A stretch of 64,000 nucleotides of DNA from Mycolicibacterium sp. S2-37 (lineage in GTDB: Bacteria; Actinomycetota; Actinomycetes; Mycobacteriales; Mycobacteriaceae): NCBI RefSeq assembly GCF_017352375.1, contig NZ_JAFEVR010000009.1, positions 186,001 through 250,000 on the forward strand, in the 5' to 3' direction. A program made the position numbers and the translations under genes. This document shows positions 50,098 to 58,558 of the stretch, piece by piece. The number at the start of each line of letters is the position of its first letter. Positions within the stretch are counted from its first letter, which is position 1. The notes under the pieces were generated by a model. The model was not told the DNA's origin. It saw only the letters and a program-made list of their open reading frames with translations, and did not search any database.

Positions 50098-50447
50098 GGT
50101 GCGTGTCCCTCCAGCTCCTCGCGCAGCGCCGTGGCGCGCGGGTCGATCACCTTGTTCGCGAAGCGGACGTAGATGCCGGTGATGAGGAAGGTGGTGACGA
50201 ACTGCCCGACACCGATCAGCAGGCCGACGTTGATGTTGCCCCAGACCCGGATCGCCATGAAGTCGTGAGCGAACGCACCGAGCAGCACATAGGAGGCGTA
50301 CCAGACGAGGAAGGCCGCGCTCATCGGGAAGACGAAGCGGCGCAACCTGTTTCGTAGTTCCTGGAATTCAGGGCTGGCCTGCATGGCCAGGTACTGCTCC
50401 CCGCTGGGCATATGTGCCTCGCGCGGTGGAAGCTCCGTTTCGGACAC
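50094..50447 (-). CDS. DUF485 (YjcH-type) membrane protein
   Basis: A 117-residue DUF485 protein, the small partner encoded directly before actP in many bacteria. Two helices: RLRRFVFPMSAAFLVWYASYVLLGAFA and NVGLLIGVGQFVTTFLITGIYVRFANKVIDP. The N-terminus is soluble (ASPEFQELRNRLRRF is the conserved motif). GTG 50447 has AGGAGTCAC upstream. It is translationally coupled to the symporter gene. Upstream (50448-50595) no gene is seen; the 149-bp gap to the second symporter gene has no clear motif apart from an AT-rich stretch around 50500 that could be its promoter. Confidence 0.93.
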   Translation of the reverse strand: MSETELPPREAHMPSGEQYLAMQASPEFQELRNRLRRFVFPMSAAFLVWYASYVLLGAFAHDFMAIRVWGNINVGLLIGVGQFVTTFLITGIYVRFANKVIDPRATALREELEGHAP

Positions 50448-50595
50448 CGTGACTCCTGACCTCGTCGTGTGAAGCGGTTCTGGAGGTGAAACTAATTGAG
50501 ATGCACGTCACATACCCGCTTCACGGTGGGGTCACACGCTGAAACCAGGCAGCGCTGCGGTGAGCGGTCGGTGACCGGCGACGAACGGTGAGCGC

Positions 50596-52332
50596 TCAAC
50601 CCCTCGGCACCCGCTCGATGCCCAGGCCCAGGCGCTCGGGCACGTGCATCCGGGCGAAGACGCTGGCGACATCGGGCGGTGCGCTGCCGCGGGTGAGGCG
50701 GCTGACGCCGATCATGGTCGCGAAGGCGATCGGCACCGTGACCGCGGCGGGGTAGCCGATCATCACCGCGGGCCAGCCGCCGAGCGCGCGCTCGTCGACC
50801 ACCCCGGTGATCGCGAGCGTCACCGCCACCGCGGACGCGGCGCCGCCGACGATCAGACCGCATGCCGCGCCGGCCGCCGTCAGGCCGCGCCACCAGATGC
50901 CCAGCACCAGCAGCGGACACAGCGTGGACGCCGCGACCGCGAATGCCAGGCCGACGCTGCGGGACAGCTCCAGCCCGGAGACGACGAGGGACAACGGGAT
51001 CGGGATCAGACCGCCGACCACCGCGGCCAGCCGGAAGTCGCGCACCCGCCCGCGGAGCACGTCGGTGGCCAGCGCCCCGGCGATGCTCACCAGCAGGCCC
51101 GACGACGTCGCGAGGAACGCGGCGATCGCCCCGGCGGCGACGAGTGCGGCCAGCAGCTGGCCGAACGGTCCGCCGATGGCCGCGCCGGGCGCCAGCAGGA
51201 CCGCGGCGTCGGCGGTTCCGGTGATCAGCAGTTGCGGCACATAGAGCCGGGAGAAGACTCCGAGCAGGGTGGGGAACAGATAGAACAGCGCGAGCAGCGC
51301 GATGACCGCCAGTGCCGTCCGGCGTGCCGCCCGGCCGTCGCGATTGGTGTAGAACCGGACGAGCACATGTGGCAGCCCCATGGTGCCCAGGAATGTGGCG
51401 ACGATGATCGACATCACCTGGTACAGCGGGTGTCCGCCGCCCAGCCCGCCGCCCGAGGCGATCCAGTCAGCGCCTGCGGCGGGGGTGCCGGCGAGGACCG
51501 GGGTGGCCGCACCGCCGGCCAGCGTCATGCTGCTGCCCGCGGTGAGGCGGTGTTCACCCGGCACCGCGATGGGCGCGGCGATCACCTCGGCGCCGTCCAG
51601 GTTGCCGGTGACGGTGATGCCGGCCGGCTCGGTCACCTGCACGACGACGTCGGTCTCGATGGTGACGGTGGTCTGCCGTTCGATCGTGGGCGGTAACGGT
51701 CCGCCGAGCTCACCGCGGTCAGCGGCGAACAGGCCCACCAGCGCGATCGCGGGCACCGCGACAGCCGTCAGCTTCAGCCAGTACTGGAACGCCTGGACGA
51801 AGGTGATCGACCGCATGCCGCCGGCGACGACGTTGGCGATCACGATGACGCCCACGACCACCGGCCCGACCCACACCGGCATGCCGAGCAGCGTCTTGAG
51901 TGCCAGGCCCGCACCCTGATACTGAGGTACCAGATAGACCACGCAGATCACGATGACGACGACCATCGCCACCTTGCGCAGCCGCGGCGAACCGAGCCGG
52001 AACTCCGCGAAGTCCGGAACGGTGTAGGCGCCCGACCGTCGCAGCGGCGCGGCGACGAACAACAGCAGCCCCAGATAGCCCGCGGTGAAGCCGACGGGAT
52101 ACCACAGTGCGTCGGCGCCGTATTTGGCGATCAGGCCGGCGACACCGAGAAACGATGCCGCCGAGAGATATTCGCCGGAGATCGCGGCGGCGTTCCACTG
52201 CGGGCCCACCGTCCTCGACGCGACGAGGAAGTCCGACGTGGTCCGGGACAGACGCACTCCGTATGTGCCGATCACCACGGTGGCCACTGCGGCGGCGAGC
52301 AGCGCCGCGGCCGTCAGGGGTGAGCCGGTCAC
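50596..52332 (-). CDS. Second cation/acetate-type symporter (SSS family) with an extra extracytoplasmic insert
   Basis: A 578-residue SSS-family symporter, paralogous to the 48472-50097 gene: TTSDFLVASRTVGPQWNAAAISGEYLSAASFLGVAG, VAGGMRSITFVQAFQYWLKL, TMGLPHVLVRFYTNRDGRAARRTALAVI and SIAGALATDVLRG. Unlike ActP it has an ~80-residue Thr/Val/Ala-rich insert (residues ~190-290; QTTVTIETDVVVQV... LTAGSSMTLAGGAATPVLAG) between helices, probably facing outside. GTG 52332 overlaps the upstream membrane-protein stop. Part of the four-gene operon with the LytS/LytTR system, which probably controls it. Confidence 0.9.
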   Translation of the reverse strand: MTGSPLTAAALLAAAVATVVIGTYGVRLSRTTSDFLVASRTVGPQWNAAAISGEYLSAASFLGVAGLIAKYGADALWYPVGFTAGYLGLLLFVAAPLRRSGAYTVPDFAEFRLGSPRLRKVAMVVVIVICVVYLVPQYQGAGLALKTLLGMPVWVGPVVVGVIVIANVVAGGMRSITFVQAFQYWLKLTAVAVPAIALVGLFAADRGELGGPLPPTIERQTTVTIETDVVVQVTEPAGITVTGNLDGAEVIAAPIAVPGEHRLTAGSSMTLAGGAATPVLAGTPAAGADWIASGGGLGGGHPLYQVMSIIVATFLGTMGLPHVLVRFYTNRDGRAARRTALAVIALLALFYLFPTLLGVFSRLYVPQLLITGTADAAVLLAPGAAIGGPFGQLLAALVAAGAIAAFLATSSGLLVSIAGALATDVLRGRVRDFRLAAVVGGLIPIPLSLVVSGLELSRSVGLAFAVAASTLCPLLVLGIWWRGLTAAGAACGLIVGGAASAVAVTLAITGVVDERALGGWPAVMIGYPAAVTVPIAFATMIGVSRLTRGSAPPDVASVFARMHVPERLGLGIERVPRG

Positions 52333-52703
52333 GGTTCGCCGTCGACCACGCGCACGAAATCGCGTTCGGCCTGCTCGGCCAGTCGCACGTAGAGCCGACC
52401 CGCACCGTAGAGCAGGGGATAGACCAGCACGGCGAGAACCACCCAGTTGAGCCGGACCCCGAGGACAGTCAGCGCGGCCAGGTCGGGGAACGCCGCGTTG
52501 AGCAACGGAATCGCCGCGACCGCTCCGACGACGACGGCGGCCAGCCGCAGCGCGAGTCCGAGCTGGGCACGGACCAGACCCCGCACCAGCGCGTCGCCCA
52601 CCTGGGTCTGCTCCTGCACCTCGACACGCGTGCGCACCATGCGGGCGCCGCGCCGGTGAGCGAGCACGATGCGTTCGCGGTGCGGCCGTTCGGGTTCACT
52701 CAT
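52329..52703 (-). CDS. Small two-helix membrane partner of the symporter
   Basis: A 124-residue membrane protein occupying the place that DUF485 holds at the other symporter locus, but without DUF485 sequence. Two hydrophobic stretches: LALRLAAVVVGAVAAIPLLNAAFPDLAALTV and VLAVLVYPLLYGAGRLYVRLAEQAE; the C-terminal RLAEQAERDFVRVVD is a family-like tail. The N-terminus is Arg-rich. ATG 52703 overlaps the response-regulator stop by 8 bp (GTG 52706 is one codon earlier), and its stop overlaps the symporter start. A role as symporter subunit is inferred from position. Confidence 0.8.
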   Translation of the reverse strand: MSEPERPHRERIVLAHRRGARMVRTRVEVQEQTQVGDALVRGLVRAQLGLALRLAAVVVGAVAAIPLLNAAFPDLAALTVLGVRLNWVVLAVLVYPLLYGAGRLYVRLAEQAERDFVRVVDGEP

Positions 52704-53478
52704 CACCGGCGCCCGCGGGTTTGAGGTGGCGCATCGGATCGCGCACCAGCCGGTCGCGCAGCTCGCGGGCCTGCCGCCGGCTCACCGGCAACTCGACGGC
52801 GGGTGCGGCCCCGTTGGCCCGCAGCCGCACCAGCACCGCGCCGTCGCAGGTGCGCAGACCCGTCACCAGGCGCAGCGAGACCAGATACGACCGGTGGATG
52901 CGCTGGAAGCCGTGGTCACGCCATCGGGTCTCCAACGCGCTCAACGGTATCCGGACCAGATGCGAACCCGATGCGGAGTGCAGCCTGGCGTAGTCACCCT
53001 CCGCCTCGACCCAGCTGATCGTGTCGCGCGGCACCAGATGGGTGATGCCGCCGAGTTCGGCGGGGATCACGTCGGATTCCGGATCCTCGGGCATCTGCGA
53101 TTCGGCCGAACGCGCGGCGCTCACCCGTCGCACGGCCTCGTCGAGGCGGTCCTGCCGGATCGGTTTGAGGAGATAGTCCACGGCGCCCACGTCGAATGCG
53201 GCCACCGCCTTGTCGTCATGCGCGGTCACGAACACCACGGCAGGCCGGTGCGCGAAGTTGGCCAGGATGCCTGCCAGTTCGAGGCCCGACAGGCCGGGCA
53301 TGTTGATGTCGAGGAAGATCGCGTCGATGGTGCGGCGGTTGAGTTCTCGCAGTGCGGCCGTGGCGTCGCCGGCCTGCACCACCTCGCCCACGGCCGGATG
53401 GCGGCCCAGCAGATACGCCAGCTCGTCGAGGGCAGGGGCCTCGTCGTCGACGGCGAGGACCGACAGGGTGGCGGTCAC
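52696..53478 (-). CDS. LytTR-family response regulator
   Basis: A 260-residue response regulator. The receiver domain (1-~125) has the acidic pair in LAVDDEAPALDEL, phosphoacceptor D57 (AIFLDINMPGLSG), the switch Thr in VFVTAHDDKAVAAF and a Lys in YLLKPIRQDRL. The LytTR DNA-binding domain (~150-250) shows DTISWVEAEGDYARLHSASGSHLVRIPLSALETRW and FQRIHRSYLVSL. GTG 53478 lies 21 nt after the kinase stop. Homologous E. coli systems (BtsR, YpdB) activate pyruvate or C3 transporters, which fits the co-transcribed symporter. Confidence 0.92.
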   Translation of the reverse strand: MTATLSVLAVDDEAPALDELAYLLGRHPAVGEVVQAGDATAALRELNRRTIDAIFLDINMPGLSGLELAGILANFAHRPAVVFVTAHDDKAVAAFDVGAVDYLLKPIRQDRLDEAVRRVSAARSAESQMPEDPESDVIPAELGGITHLVPRDTISWVEAEGDYARLHSASGSHLVRIPLSALETRWRDHGFQRIHRSYLVSLRLVTGLRTCDGAVLVRLRANGAAPAVELPVSRRQARELRDRLVRDPMRHLKPAGAGDE

Positions 53479-53499
53479 TGTGCCTTCATCCGAACACCT

Positions 53500-54723
53500 T
53501 CATCGCACTGCGCCTCCGCTGGCCCGCACGCCCGACCGGAACTTCGGCACCCGCATGACGACCTTGGTGCCCGCGCCGATCGCCGTCTCGACCACCAGAC
53601 CGTAGTCGTTGCCGAACGCGGCTCGCAGACGATGGTCCACATTGGTGAGCCCGACGTGCGCACCGGTATGCGTCGTCGCGGGTCCGGACCCGGGGTCTGC
53701 GCCGAGCGCGTCGCCCGGTCCTGCGCGCAACGCCTCCGGATCCATCCCGACGCCGTCGTCCTCGACGGTGATCATGCAGTCCGAGCCCTCGTCGCGGGCC
53801 ACGATCTCGACCGAACCGCCGCCCCGGCCCGCGAAGCCGTGCCGCACGGCGTTCTCCACCAGAGGCTGCAGCGCGAGGAATGGCACCACGACGTTGAGCA
53901 CCTCGGGGGCCACCTGCAGGCGCACGGTGAGCGACGTGCCGAAGCGGGCCCGTTCGAGGGTGAGATAGCGGTCGATGTTGCGCAGCTCCTCGGCGAGGGT
54001 CGTGTATTGCCCGGCCGTGCGGAACGAATAGCGGGTGAAGTCGGCGAACTCGAGGATGAGCTCGCGGGCCCGGTCGGGGTCGGTGCGGACGAACGAGGCG
54101 ATGGTGTTCAGCGCGTTGTAGACGAAGTGCGGACTGATCTGGGCGCGCAGTGCCAGCACCTCGGCGCGGTCCAACCGTGCGCGCGAGGCGTCGAGTTCGG
54201 CGAGCTCGAGTTGGCTTGCGGCGTAACGGGCCACTTCGCCGACGGCGCCGAGCATGCCGGGTCCGGGATCGCGCGCGGTGACGACGGTGAGCACGCCGAG
54301 CAGGTCTCCATTGTCGGCTTGGAGCGGCTGGGCGATGACCGACGAGCCGGCGACCTTCTTGAGCACCCGGCGCTCGCCGGCGATCGACTCCTGTGCGGTG
54401 CCCGCCGCCAAACCCGAAACCGATGTGTCCCAGATGCCGTCGTCGCGCGGGTCCTGGGCGAGTAGATGGCCGTCGGCGTCGAACAGCGCGACACCCTCGG
54501 TGCCGGTGAGGCCACGCAGGAACGGCGCCGCCGACTCGGCCGACTCGGCGTCGAGCCCCCGGCGCAGGGCCCGGGCGGCCAGCGACGCGGTGTGCAGAGC
54601 GGCGTGCACCGCACGCTCAGTGGGGGTGGCGACCACGCGGCGGGTGCGCACGACGATCACCGCGGCGGCCACCGCTGCGCAGATCAGCACCGCCGCCAGG
54701 ACTATCGCCAGCTCGCCCGACAT
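53500..54723 (-). CDS. LytS-type sensor histidine kinase
   Basis: A 407-residue His_kinase-family sensor. It has one N-terminal membrane helix (AIVLAAVLICAAVAAAVIVV), a GAF-like sensor segment (~35-170; FLRGLTGTEGVALFDADGHLLA, VIAQPLQADNGDLLGVLTVVTA), then the LytS box with phospho-His H199 (LRAQISPHFVYNALNTI) and the ATPase domain (PLVENAVRHGF; VEDDGVGMDPE; GLTNVDHRLRAAFG). Unlike full LytS it lacks the multi-helix 5TM domain, so the signal may be cytosolic. ATG 54723 follows GAGGTGAG. Divergent from the HhH-GPD gene. Confidence 0.93.
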   Translation of the reverse strand: MSGELAIVLAAVLICAAVAAAVIVVRTRRVVATPTERAVHAALHTASLAARALRRGLDAESAESAAPFLRGLTGTEGVALFDADGHLLAQDPRDDGIWDTSVSGLAAGTAQESIAGERRVLKKVAGSSVIAQPLQADNGDLLGVLTVVTARDPGPGMLGAVGEVARYAASQLELAELDASRARLDRAEVLALRAQISPHFVYNALNTIASFVRTDPDRARELILEFADFTRYSFRTAGQYTTLAEELRNIDRYLTLERARFGTSLTVRLQVAPEVLNVVVPFLALQPLVENAVRHGFAGRGGGSVEIVARDEGSDCMITVEDDGVGMDPEALRAGPGDALGADPGSGPATTHTGAHVGLTNVDHRLRAAFGNDYGLVVETAIGAGTKVVMRVPKFRSGVRASGGAVR

Positions 54724-54760
54724 CTCACCTCGTGGTTTCGGGCCACTTTAAACTGGTGGC

Positions 54761-55339
54761 GTGGCGAAACTGCAGCTTGTCCAGGATCCGGCGGCCGACG
54801 CGCTGCTGGAGGCCAATCCGTTCGCTCTGCTGGTGGGCATGCTGCTCGACCAGCAGATCCCGATGGAGGTCGCCTTCGGCGGGCCCAAGAAGATCGCCGA
54901 CCGGATGGGCGGCGTCGACGCCCGCCGAATCGCCGAACACGATCCGGACGCCTTCGCTGAACTGTGCGCGACCACCCCTGCGGTGCACCGGTTTCCGGGG
55001 TCGATGGCCAAGCGCATCCAGGCGCTGGCGCAGACGATCGTCGACCAGTACGAGGGCAACGCCGCAGCGTTGTGGACTGCGGGCGATCCCGACGGCGCCG
55101 AGGTGTTGCGGCGGCTCAAGGCGCTGCCCGGCTTCGGTGAGCAGAAGGCGAAGATCTTCCTGGCCCTGCTCGGCAAGCAATACGGTGTGACACCGCCGGG
55201 GTGGCGCGAGACGGCCGGGGACTACGGCACCGACGGCTCCTACCGTTCGGTGGCCGATGTGACCGACGCCGGGTCGCTGGAGAAGGTCCGGTCGTACAAG
55301 AAGCAGATGAAGGCCGCCGCGAAGGCGGCCAAGGCCTGA
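54761..55339 (+). CDS. HhH-GPD-type base-excision repair protein
   Basis: A 192-residue DNA glycosylase-like protein of the HhH-GPD superfamily. The helical N-half (FALLVGMLLDQQIPMEVAFGGPKKIADRM) precedes the helix-hairpin-helix LKALPGFGEQKAKIFLALLGK with the following Gly/Pro and catalytic-type Asp region (GWRETAGDYGTDGSYRSVADV). No Fe-S cysteines. The substrate base is unknown. GTG 54761 lies 6 nt after TAAACT (54749-54754), i.e. probably leaderless. I believe this is the Rv1156 counterpart; if so it marks the right edge of an inserted block that begins after the Rv1155-like gene at 41780. Confidence 0.88.
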   Translation: MAKLQLVQDPAADALLEANPFALLVGMLLDQQIPMEVAFGGPKKIADRMGGVDARRIAEHDPDAFAELCATTPAVHRFPGSMAKRIQALAQTIVDQYEGNAAALWTAGDPDGAEVLRRLKALPGFGEQKAKIFLALLGKQYGVTPPGWRETAGDYGTDGSYRSVADVTDAGSLEKVRSYKKQMKAAAKAAKA

Positions 55340-55399
55340 TCGGTCGCAAGATCGGCAATCGCCCTGGCTCACATGTCGTTCGGTGCATATGGTGATGGC

Positions 55400-55546
55400 A
55401 TGAAGACACATCTGAACTGCCCGTGCGGCGAGGCCATCACCGGTAAGGACGAGGAGGACCTCGTCGAGAAGGCGCAGGCGCATCTGTCCGAGGTGCATCC
55501 CGGCCGCGACTACGACCGCGACGCCATCCTGTTCATGGCCTACTGA
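55400..55546 (+). CDS. DUF1059 family small protein
   Basis: A 48-residue protein, MKTHLNCPCGEAITG, then DEEDLVEKAQAHLSEVHP and DAILFMAY at the end. The CPCG motif and the HxxxxHP pattern could bind a metal, forming a minimal treble-clef-like unit typical of DUF1059. ATG 55400 follows GGTGATG without a clear ribosome site; it is short and easily missed. It follows the HhH-GPD gene by 60 bp on the same strand, and a strong terminator lies 20 bp after its stop. Confidence 0.85.
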   Translation: MKTHLNCPCGEAITGKDEEDLVEKAQAHLSEVHPGRDYDRDAILFMAY

Positions 55547-55564
55547 GGCCGGTTCGCCGACGAA

Positions 55565-55600
55565 AAAATCCCCGGCCGCCTGAGGGCGACCGGGGATTTT
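55565..55600. terminator. Bidirectional terminator
   Basis: AAAATCCCCGG (55565-55575) pairs with CCGGGGATTTT (55590-55600), 11 bp, with partial pairing of CCGCC and GGCG inside the loop. A-run before and T-run after give intrinsic termination for the DUF1059 gene and, in reverse, for the convergent secreted-protein gene. Confidence 0.88.
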
Positions 55601-55612
55601 CTGTGCGACAGA

Positions 55613-56620
55613 TCAGGGCACGACCGTCGAGCCGATCGTCGGCATGAACTGGCACTGCTTCTCGGTGGTGGTCACCTGGCCGAAGATCGTCGACATGATG
55701 CTGCCGGATCCGGTGTCGACGATCGCGGTCAAGGTCGTCGGACCCTCGGGGTTGATGTCCGAGCGCGGCTTGAGCGCGGCGCTGCCCGACTTGCCGGTGG
55801 TGAGGTTCACCCACGTCACGTTCAGCGGCAGCTTCTGCTCGGCGGCAGGCCCCGGCGTGCCCACCGCGGTGAACACATAGGCGGTCTGACCCGGGCCGGG
55901 GCCGGGCAGCGGGATCTTCGCCGGTCCGGCCACCGAGATCGCCGTGGCCAGTACGTTTCCGCCGTCCTTCAGGCATCCGTTGCTGATGGACGGATACATG
56001 AAGTCCTGCGTCGGCGGGCTGTCCGGGGCGAATCCCGGCGGGCCGGGTGCGGCCGCCGGCGCCGCGCCGGGTGCCGGTGCCGGAGCGGGTGCCGCCTGGG
56101 CCGCCGCCGGTGCCGGAGCGCCGGGAGCGGGTGCGGCGGCGGGTGCCGCCGCGGGCGTCGGCCCCGGTGCCGGAGCCGGGCCGGGCACCGCCGCCGCAGG
56201 CAGGTGCTGCTGATCGACCACACCCTCGGCCACCGGTCCGACGGCATACGCCGGATTCACGCCCGCCGGTAGATGCGCCTCCATGCCGGGACCCGCGCCG
56301 GGAGCCGGCACATGCGCCGCCGGATCCGCCACGAAAGAGTTGACCGCCGACGCCATGTCGCGCGATGACGTCGGCGCCGCCGTGTCGCCGACGAACGCGG
56401 CCGCCGCCGCCATCAGCATCGACGCGGCGTTGTTCGGATCCGCCGCCGCCTGCTGGATCACCGGGCCGAGGCTTTCCATGGCCGGCAGTCCGGGCGCCTG
56501 CTGCGCATCGATCGGTAGGGCCGGCGCCGGTTGCGCCTGCGCCGGTGCACTGCTGAACAGCAGTGCCACCGACGCACCGGCCGCAACCGTGGTCCTCATC
56601 AACGTCCGAGCCGAAGACAT
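55613..56620 (-). CDS. Ala/Pro-rich secreted protein (Rv1157c type)
   Basis: A 335-residue exported protein of unknown function. The signal peptide is MSSARTLMRTTVAAGASVALLFSSAPAQAQ (AQA cleavage). Residues ~40-120 are moderately conserved (MESLGPVIQQAAADPNNAASML); ~125-205 is low-complexity Ala/Pro/Gly; the folded C-terminal domain (~210-335) carries two cysteines (SNGCLKDGGNVLATAIS; TEKQCQFMP) and ends STVVP. By position and composition it matches Rv1157c. ATG 56620 is the start. The next gene upstream on the same strand is also an Ala/Pro-rich secreted protein, so the two are likely a tandem pair. Confidence 0.88.
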   Translation of the reverse strand: MSSARTLMRTTVAAGASVALLFSSAPAQAQPAPALPIDAQQAPGLPAMESLGPVIQQAAADPNNAASMLMAAAAAFVGDTAAPTSSRDMASAVNSFVADPAAHVPAPGAGPGMEAHLPAGVNPAYAVGPVAEGVVDQQHLPAAAVPGPAPAPGPTPAAAPAAAPAPGAPAPAAAQAAPAPAPAPGAAPAAAPGPPGFAPDSPPTQDFMYPSISNGCLKDGGNVLATAISVAGPAKIPLPGPGPGQTAYVFTAVGTPGPAAEQKLPLNVTWVNLTTGKSGSAALKPRSDINPEGPTTLTAIVDTGSGSIMSTIFGQVTTTEKQCQFMPTIGSTVVP

Positions 56621-56656
56621 GTCACTCCTCGAGTGGTAGAGCGCGGTGATTCAGGG

Positions 56657-57163
56657 TCAGGGCAGAGCGGAGACCGGGAAGATCGTTCCCATGGGCAGGC
56701 TCGGCGCCGGTCCACCGGTCGCGGCCGGCAGCACCGGCAGTGCCGGCGTGGTCGCCGGCGTCGCTGCGGGCAGCAGGCTGGACAGCGCCGAACCAGCGGG
56801 CATGAGCGCCGCGAGCGGATTGGCGGCCGCCGCACCCGGCATGCCCGGCAGCGTCGACGGGCTGCCGACCGGCGAGGTGACCGCAGGAGTCTGCGGCAGC
56901 GTGATCGATGCGGTCGCACCCGGCGCCGGTGCCGTGGCGGCCGCCGGGCTCACCCCGGTCGCCGATCCGGCGGGGGCCAGCGCGCTGGCCAGGTTCTGCA
57001 GCAGCGCCGGCGCGTTGCCGAGCTGGTCCAGGAACGGGATGGCCGGAACCGGAGGGGTCGGAGCGGGCTGCGCCGCTGCGGTCGTGCTGAGCACCACGGC
57101 GAGCGGAACCGCTCCTGCTGCGGCGATCATGCTGGTAGCGAGCATTTTCCTGTGAAGCTTCAT
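56657..57163 (-). CDS. Ala/Pro-rich secreted protein (Rv1158c type)
   Basis: A 168-residue exported protein, companion of the preceding gene. The signal peptide is MKLHRKMLATSMIAAAGAVPLAVVLSTTAAAQ. The mature part is low-complexity (Ala, Pro, Thr, Leu), with FLDQLGNAPALLQNLASALAPAG near the N-terminus, and no recognisable domain or cysteine. Similar composition is found in Rv1158c. ATG 57163 follows a GGAGAT-type ribosome site. Its stop is 36 bp upstream of the Rv1157c-type start. Upstream lies the divergent pimE gene. Confidence 0.85.
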   Translation of the reverse strand: MKLHRKMLATSMIAAAGAVPLAVVLSTTAAAQPAPTPPVPAIPFLDQLGNAPALLQNLASALAPAGSATGVSPAAATAPAPGATASITLPQTPAVTSPVGSPSTLPGMPGAAAANPLAALMPAGSALSSLLPAATPATTPALPVLPAATGGPAPSLPMGTIFPVSALP

Positions 57164-57262
57164 GGATCTCCCAATCCTTTGAGGGCACGTCTACGCCCGA
57201 AGCTACGCAGTTACTGGTGTTACTCAAGTGACAGCTGTGGCATTTATAGAGTCGTTACGGAA

Positions 57263-58558
57263 GTGAATGACGAAGGAGACCGGAACGGGCGGCTCAGTAG
57301 AGTCGGGCGGATAGACACCTCACCCGACGCCCTGCCCGACGCCTCGACGCGCACACCGGGTCCTGTGCGCCGGCTGGCCGCGGCCGGCCCGCTACTGCTC
57401 GTGGTGAGTATCGCGGCCCGTCTGGCCTGGACCTACCTGGCGCCCAACGGGGCGAATTTCGTCGACCTGCACGTCTACGTCGGCGGCGCCGAGGCGCTCG
57501 GTCAGCCGGGCACGCTGTACGACTACGTCTACGCCGAGCAGACGCCGGATTTCCCGCTGCCGTTCACCTATCCGCCGTTCGCCGCGGTCGTCTTCTCTCC
57601 GCTCACCCTGCTGCCGTTCGGCGTGTTGGCGTTCTGCTGGCAGATCGGCATCATCGCGGCGCTCTACGGTGTGGTCCGCCTCAGTCAGCGCCTGCTGGGG
57701 ACTTCCGGTGACCGCCGGACAGCGATGCTGTGGACGGCCGTCGGCATCTGGCTCGAACCGCTACGCAGCACCTTCGACTACGGGCAGGTCAACGTCGCGC
57801 TGGTGCTCGCGGTGCTGTGGGCGGTCCTGAGTGCGCGCTGGTGGCTGTCGGGTCTGCTGGTCGGACTGGCGGCCGGGGTGAAGCTGACCCCAGCGGTGGC
57901 CGGGTTGTACTTCGTGGGCGCCCGGCGGTGGGGCGCCGCGGTGTTCTCCGCCGTCGTTTTCTTTGCCACCGTGGGTGTTTCGGTTCTGGTAGTCGGTCCG
58001 GCCGGGAGCAGGTACTTCACCGAACTGCTCGGCGACGCCGACCGGGTGGGCCCGATCGGGACGTCGTTCAACCAGTCGTGGCGCGGCGGCGTGTCACGAC
58101 TGCTCGGTCACGACGCCGGATACGGGGTCGCGGTGGTGCTGGGCATCGTCGTGACCGCCGCGCTCGCGATCGCGGCCTGGCGCGCGATCGGCGGGAGCAA
58201 AGACCGGCTGGGCGCCATCCTGATCGTTCAGCTGTTCGGGCTGTTGCTCTCGCCGATCTCCTGGACCCATCACTGGGTCTGGCTGCTGCCGCTGCTGATC
58301 TGGTTGTGGCATGGGCAGTTTCGTGATCAGCCGGGCGCGCGTGTGGTGCGGTGGAGCTGGCTCGTCCTCACCCTGGTCGGGGTGCCGTGGCTGCTCAGCT
58401 TCGCTCAGCCGACCATCTGGGAGATCGGGCGTCCCTGGTATCTGGCTTGGGCGGGGTTGGTCTATCTCGTGGCGACGCTGCTGACCCTGGGTTGGGTGGC
58501 GGCTATCGGCCGACGATCCCGTCGATGTCCCGCGCCATCTGAAGATCTTTCTCGGTAA
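57263..58558 (+). CDS. pimE: Polyprenol-phosphomannose-dependent alpha-(1,2)-mannosyltransferase PimE
   Basis: Integral membrane GT-C glycosyltransferase, 431 residues, that adds the fifth mannose to phosphatidylinositol mannosides (PIM4 to PIM5). The first periplasmic loop holds the essential Asp (D68 in ANFVDLHVYVGG), corresponding to D58 of the M. smegmatis enzyme. About ten hydrophobic segments follow (e.g. LLVVSIAARLAWTYL, FGVLAFCWQIGIIAALYG, WTHHWVWLLPLLIWLW). GTG 57263 is in a typical place, though a start further in is possible. Convergent overlap of 56 bp with the pterin dehydratase gene. Works with LpqW at the right end of the window. Confidence 0.94.
   Translation: MNDEGDRNGRLSRVGRIDTSPDALPDASTRTPGPVRRLAAAGPLLLVVSIAARLAWTYLAPNGANFVDLHVYVGGAEALGQPGTLYDYVYAEQTPDFPLPFTYPPFAAVVFSPLTLLPFGVLAFCWQIGIIAALYGVVRLSQRLLGTSGDRRTAMLWTAVGIWLEPLRSTFDYGQVNVALVLAVLWAVLSARWWLSGLLVGLAAGVKLTPAVAGLYFVGARRWGAAVFSAVVFFATVGVSVLVVGPAGSRYFTELLGDADRVGPIGTSFNQSWRGGVSRLLGHDAGYGVAVVLGIVVTAALAIAAWRAIGGSKDRLGAILIVQLFGLLLSPISWTHHWVWLLPLLIWLWHGQFRDQPGARVVRWSWLVLTLVGVPWLLSFAQPTIWEIGRPWYLAWAGLVYLVATLLTLGWVAAIGRRSRRCPAPSEDLSR

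Noticed and set aside
55950..56220. GC-rich repeats encoding Ala/Pro/Gly tracts, possible minisatellite or CRISPR
   Set aside because: They are the coding low-complexity region of the Rv1157c-type protein; there are no regular spacers.
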